Origin: Phenylobacterium sp.
GTDB lineage: Bacteria; Pseudomonadota; Alphaproteobacteria; Caulobacterales; Caulobacteraceae
Direction of reading: 5' to 3'
DNA: 9,216 bases
Assembly (NCBI GenBank): GCA_025350885.1
Contig: JANXXA010000272.1
Coordinates: 1-9,216, forward strand
In this document: piece after piece, positions 6,589-9,216 of the stretch
Layout of the letters: each line of letters begins with the position of its first letter
Position numbering within the stretch: position 1 is the stretch's first letter
Position numbers and translations under genes: made by a program
The notes under the pieces: generated by a model
Seen by the model: the letters and a program-made list of their open reading frames with translations, nothing else
The model's database searches: none
Told to the model about the DNA's origin: nothing

Positions 6589-6664
6589 TAGTGTGCTTCT
6601 TGGATCTGAAGTTCGCTCAGAGCCTGATCCATCAAGAAGGCGAACTTCAGATCCAAGCACACTA
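6589..6664. repeat. Inverted repeat IR2, 25-bp arms, related to IR1
   Basis: The left arm is TAGTGTG (6589-6595), an extra CTT (6596-6598), then CTTGGATCTGAAGTTCGC (6599-6616). The right arm is GCGAACTTCAGATCCAAG (6640-6657) plus CACACTA (6658-6664). Apart from the 3-base bulge the arms are perfect complements. The loop (6617-6639) is 23 bases, the same length as in IR1. The arms share TAGTGT and GAAGTTCG with IR1 but have GGATCT in place of the GANTC-bearing CGATTCC. The last three bases, read on the minus strand, are the gap stop codon TAG. Confidence 0.95.
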
Positions 6665-7672
6665 CAGGAACTTCGCCATGGCCAGCGCGGTGTCGCTCAT
6701 CCGCGTCGAGAAGCCCCATTCGTTGTCGTACCAGGAGAGCACCCGGCCCAGGCCGCCGTCGACGATCTGGGTCTGTGGCAGGGCGACCGTCGAGGACGCG
6801 GCGATGTGGTTGAAGTCGATGGAGACCAGCGGCTCCCGGGTCACCGCCAGCACCCCCTTCAACGGTCCGGTCTCGGCGGCGGCCTGCATGGCGGCGTTGA
6901 TCGCGTCGACCGTCACCGCCTTGCCTGGCACGAAGGTCAGATCGACCACCGAGACGTTGGGGGTGGGCACGCGGATCGACGAGCCGTCGAGTTTGCCCTT
7001 CAGCTCCGGGATCACCAGGCCCAGCGCCTTGGCCGCGCCGGTGGACGTCGGGATCATCGACATCGCCGCCGCCCGGCCGCGGTAGGGGTCCTTGTGCATC
7101 GTATCCAGCGTCGGCTGGTCGCCGGTGTAAGAATGGATGGTGGTCATGTAGCCACGCTCGATGCCGCACAGATCCTGCAGCACGCGGGCCACCGGGGCCA
7201 GACAGTTGGTGGTGCAGGACGCATTGGAGATCACCAGGTCGTCGGCGGTCAGCGTGTGGTGGTTCACGCCATAGACGATGGTCTTGTCGACGCCGTCAGC
7301 CGGCGCCGAGACGATCACCCGTTTCGCGCCGGCGGTCAGATGCTGCGCGGCGGCCTCGCGGGTGGTGAACAGGCCGGTGCATTCCAGCGCGATATCGACG
7401 CGCAGATCCTTGTGCGGCAGCTCGGCCGGATTGCGGATCGCGGTGACCCGGATCGGGCCGGAGCCCACGTCGAGGGTGTCGCCGTCCACCGTAACCGTGC
7501 CGGGGAACCGGCCGTGCACGCTGTCGTAGCGCAGCAGGTGAGCGTTGGTTTCCACCGAGCCCAGGTCGTTGATCGCCACCACCTCGATGTCGGTGCGCCC
7601 ATGTTCGACGATCGAACGCAGGACCAGCCTGCCGATGCGGCCGAAACCATTGATGGCGACGCGGACGGTCAT
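6662..7672 (-). CDS. gap: Glyceraldehyde-3-phosphate dehydrogenase, type I
   Basis: A 336-residue cytoplasmic tetrameric enzyme oxidising and phosphorylating glyceraldehyde-3-phosphate to 1,3-bisphosphoglycerate. It has the Rossmann motif INGFGRIGR (7-15), INDL (34-37) where the acidic residue after strand 2 favours NAD over NADP, active-site [12 protein letters not shown] (149-160) with catalytic Cys153, His180 in [25 protein letters not shown] (201-216), [13 protein letters not shown] (234-246) and WYDNEWGFS (314-322). The start at 7670-7672 is set by GAGGAG at 7683-7688 and the immediate TVRVAING opening; the frame is open to 7759, but that stretch is not family-like and holds the probable promoter. 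Its stop codon TAG (6662-6664) is part of the right arm of the repeat element. It lies second in the tkt-gap-pgk-fba series, 116 bases after tkt. Confidence 0.97.
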   Translation of the reverse strand: MTVRVAINGFGRIGRLVLRSIVEHGRTDIEVVAINDLGSVETNAHLLRYDSVHGRFPGTVTVDGDTLDVGSGPIRVTAIRNPAELPHKDLRVDIALECTGLFTTREAAAQHLTAGAKRVIVSAPADGVDKTIVYGVNHHTLTADDLVISNASCTTNCLAPVARVLQDLCGIERGYMTTIHSYTGDQPTLDTMHKDPYRGRAAAMSMIPTSTGAAKALGLVIPELKGKLDGSSIRVPTPNVSVVDLTFVPGKAVTVDAINAAMQAAAETGPLKGVLAVTREPLVSIDFNHIAASSTVALPQTQIVDGGLGRVLSWYDNEWGFSTRMSDTALAMAKFL

Positions 7673-7682
7673 GGGGCGATGT

Positions 7683-7688
7683 CTCCTC
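7683..7688 (-). promoter_or_regulatory. Ribosome binding site deciding the gap start
   Basis: GAGGAG on the minus strand, about 10 bases before the ATG at 7672. It supports the 336-residue form over a 29-residue longer one. Confidence 0.75.
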
Positions 7689-7702
7689 GATAAAGTGCGG
7701 GG

Positions 7703-7731
7703 GTTTTTGGGGGCGGCAGGCGGCAAGTCAA
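7703..7731 (-). promoter_or_regulatory. Possible housekeeping-sigma promoter for gap
   Basis: On the minus strand, TTGACTT (7725-7731) is followed after 14 bases by CCAAAAAC (7703-7710). This is close to the Caulobacter sigma-73 consensus as I recall it (TTGACGS, 10-14 bases, GCTANAWC): six of seven and five of seven informative positions. It would start transcription near 7696 and leave a leader of about 25 bases carrying the ribosome binding site. It would let gap-pgk-fba be expressed separately from tkt. It is a single by-eye match in a 116-base gap. Confidence 0.4.
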
Positions 7732-7788
7732 CCCCCGCGGCCGGCTGGCCATGGATCACCGCGCCGGCGTCGGGTTATCGCGAGAACC

Positions 7789-9216
7789 TTAAAGCCTGGC
7801 CCTGGCCGCCGCGGCGACCGCCTCGGCGGTGATGGCGAAATGCTTGTAGAGCACCTCGGCGAGCGCGCTGGCGCCGAAGCCGGTCATGCCGACGAAGGCG
7901 CCGTCCTCGCCAATGAACTTCTCCCAGCCCATGCGAATGCCAGCTTCCACGGCCACCCGCACCGGTGTTTCGCCGATCACCCGGGCGCGGTAGTCGGCGG
8001 GCTGGGCGTCAAACAGCTCCCAGCAGGGGGTCGAGACCACGCGGGCGCCGATGCCCTGAGCCTCCAGAAGTTCGCGGGCCGCCATGGCGACGGACACCTC
8101 CGTCCCCGACGCAAAGATCGTCACCTGGGCCGGATGGCCCGCGCCGGCCAGCTGGTAGGCGCCGCGCGCCGACAGGTTCTCGTCCGCCACGACAGTCCGC
8201 ACCGCGGGGACCTTCTGGCGGGAAAGCGCCATCAGCGACGGCGCGGTCTTCGACGCCAGCGCCAGTTTCCAGCACTCGGCGGTCTCCACCGCGTCGGCGG
8301 GGCGGAAGACGTTGAGGTTGGGGATCGCGCGCAGGCTCGCGACATGCTCGACCGGCTGGTGCGTCGGGCCGTCCTCGCCGACCCCGATGGAATCGTGGGT
8401 CATCACGTGGATCACCCGCGCACCCATCAGCGCGCCCAGGCGGATCGCCGGGCGGCTGTAGTCGGAGAACACCAGGAAGGTCCCGGAATAGGGGATCACG
8501 CCGCCATGCAGGGCCATGCCGTTCATCGCCGCCGCCATGCCGAACTCGCGCACGCCATAGTGGACGTAGCGGCCAGCATAGTCAGGGGCGTCGAACGTCC
8601 CCATCCCCTTGACGATGGTGTTGTTGGAGCCGGTCAGGTCGGCCGAGCCGCCGACCATTTCCGGGATCGCCGGGATCAGGGCGTCCAGCGCCGCGCCGGA
8701 ATGCTGGCGGGTGGCCAGGGCGGGTTTCTCGGCCTCGGCCTTGGCGATGTGGGCGTCGATGGCCGCAAACGCATGCGCCGGCAGGTCGCCGGCCATGGCG
8801 CGCTCGAAGTCGGCCTTCAGGTTTGAGCCGGAGAGCGTCATCTCCCACGCCTTGCGGACCTTCCCTCCCCGGCGACCGGCGGCGCGCCAGGGCTTCAGCA
8901 CCTCTTCAGGCACGGTGAACGGCCCGGCGGTCCAGCCCATCGCCTGGCGCGAAGCCGCGATTTCAGGATCGAATAGCGTGTAGCCGTGGCTGTGAGGGTC
9001 GCCTTCCTTGGGTCCTGCACCCTTCGAGATCTTGGTCTTGCAGGCGATCAGCGTGGGCCTGTCCTGCTTGGTCGCCCAGCGCAGGGCCAAGGCGATCTTA
9101 CCGAAGTCGTGGCCGTCGATGGCCTTCACCGCCCAGCCGGCCGCCTTGAAGCGGGCCAGCTGGTCGCCCGTCTCGGCAATGGTCGCCTCGCCATCGATGG
9201 TGGTGTTGTTGTCGTC
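7789..9216 (-). CDS. tkt: Transketolase, C-terminal three quarters (start beyond right edge)
   Basis: The visible part is 475 residues of an enzyme usually about 655-660 long; the N-terminus lies off the right edge. Transketolase moves two-carbon ketol units between sugar phosphates using thiamine diphosphate and Mg2+. Visible from its N-terminal side: DDNNTTIDG (1-9 of the fragment), the end of the thiamine-diphosphate/metal motif; CKTKISKGAG (about 59-68); PHSHG; then the pyrimidine domain with GGSADLTGSNN (about 189-199), YGVREFGMAAAMNGMA (about 220-235) containing the catalytic Glu, and the transketolase signature GVGEDGPTHQPVEH (about 278-291). The C-terminal domain ends normally in a TAA at 7789-7791. 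It is the first visible gene of the tkt-gap-pgk-fba run. Its cofactor is made from the product of ThiE, encoded on the same strand in this window. No terminator with a T-run is seen in the 116 bases after it. Confidence 0.97.
   Translation of the reverse strand, partial: DDNNTTIDGEATIAETGDQLARFKAAGWAVKAIDGHDFGKIALALRWATKQDRPTLIACKTKISKGAGPKEGDPHSHGYTLFDPEIAASRQAMGWTAGPFTVPEEVLKPWRAAGRRGGKVRKAWEMTLSGSNLKADFERAMAGDLPAHAFAAIDAHIAKAEAEKPALATRQHSGAALDALIPAIPEMVGGSADLTGSNNTIVKGMGTFDAPDYAGRYVHYGVREFGMAAAMNGMALHGGVIPYSGTFLVFSDYSRPAIRLGALMGARVIHVMTHDSIGVGEDGPTHQPVEHVASLRAIPNLNVFRPADAVETAECWKLALASKTAPSLMALSRQKVPAVRTVVADENLSARGAYQLAGAGHPAQVTIFASGTEVSVAMAARELLEAQGIGARVVSTPCWELFDAQPADYRARVIGETPVRVAVEAGIRMGWEKFIGEDGAFVGMTGFGASALAEVLYKHFAITAEAVAAAARARL

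Larger units (their letters stand above)
6499..6664. repeat. Composite double-palindrome intergenic element filling the gap-pgk junction
   Basis: IR1 and IR2 are joined by a 15-base linker, CAAGCCTTTATTTCT (6574-6588), much richer in A/T than its surroundings. Together they occupy all but 7 bases of the space between the gap stop and the pgk start. The organisation, two inverted repeats with a CcrM site in only one, resembles what I recall for the CIR (Caulobacter intergenic repeat) families; I could not align it. The TA-bounded ends (TAGTGT...ACACTA) also recall MITE-like or REP-like mobile repeats. No transposase is present in the window. The element would be transcribed within the operon and fold into two strong mRNA hairpins. 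Confidence 0.8.

Noticed and set aside
6499..6664. Factor-independent terminators
   Set aside because: The stems are strong but no T-run follows on either strand, and pgk and fba lie downstream in the same direction.
6588..7169. Minus-strand open frame covering the repeat and the 3' part of gap
   Set aside because: It is out of frame with gap and gives low-complexity Arg/Gly translation; its C-terminal end is only the translated palindrome.
7673..7759. Longer gap N-terminus (29 extra residues)
   Set aside because: The extra residues are Pro/Arg-rich and not part of the GAPDH fold; the ribosome binding site at 7683-7688 and the candidate promoter lie inside this stretch.
7840..8826. Plus-strand open frame opposite tkt
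   Set aside because: A shadow of transketolase with the same His/Arg-rich composition.
4182..9216. A Calvin-cycle (cbb) operon
   Set aside because: The aldolase subtype and gene order suggest it, but no Rubisco, phosphoribulokinase or CbbR is visible; glycolysis and the pentose-phosphate pathway explain the genes without it.
1..9216. CRISPR arrays, tRNA/rRNA genes, transposases, prophage or defence genes
   Set aside because: I found no regularly spaced direct repeats, no tRNA-like sequence and no coding region of those families.

Overview
The window is GC-rich, high-coding-density bacterial chromosome. The protein sequences look alphaproteobacterial and most like Caulobacterales (Caulobacter/Phenylobacterium type). 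The indicators are the Calvin-subtype class II aldolase, the tkt-gap-pgk-fba order, and GANTC (CcrM-type) sites inside an intergenic palindrome. This placement is inferred by eye, not from a search.

Layout, left to right. Positions 1-192 (-) hold the N-terminus of an inositol-monophosphatase (SuhB) family protein. Positions 280-681 (+) encode a small GFA-type zinc protein whose 3' end overlaps the 3' end of thiE (657-1340, -) by 25 bases. A 165-base divergent gap with several potential hairpins follows. Next is a plus-strand block: a TspO/MBR-like membrane protein (1506-2063), an MHS-family MFS transporter with a large periplasmic insert (2120-3775), and a secreted cupin (3786-4178). The cupin runs tail-to-tail into fba with only 3 bases between stop codons. 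From there to the right edge everything is on the minus strand: fba (4182-5267), pgk (5301-6491), gap (6662-7672) and the C-terminal three quarters of tkt (7789-9216). Transcription of that cluster runs tkt -> gap -> pgk -> fba.

The four right-hand enzymes work together on triose, hexose and pentose phosphates: transketolase, glyceraldehyde-3-phosphate dehydrogenase, phosphoglycerate kinase and fructose-bisphosphate aldolase. No Rubisco or phosphoribulokinase gene is visible, so glycolytic/gluconeogenic and pentose-phosphate roles are the safe reading. ThiE makes thiamine phosphate, the precursor of the transketolase cofactor.

The most unusual structure is between gap and pgk. Nearly the whole 170-base gap is a double-palindrome repeat (6499-6664). 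It has two related inverted repeats, each with arms of about 25 bp and a loop of exactly 23 bases, joined by a 15-base AT-rich linker. The first carries a GANTC site in each arm. The right end of the element supplies the gap stop codon and the left end stops 7 bases before the pgk start codon. It resembles, from memory, the Caulobacter intergenic repeats (CIR) linked to CcrM sites, and may act as an mRNA processing or stability element in the glycolytic operon. I saw no RNA gene, CRISPR array, transposase or prophage gene.
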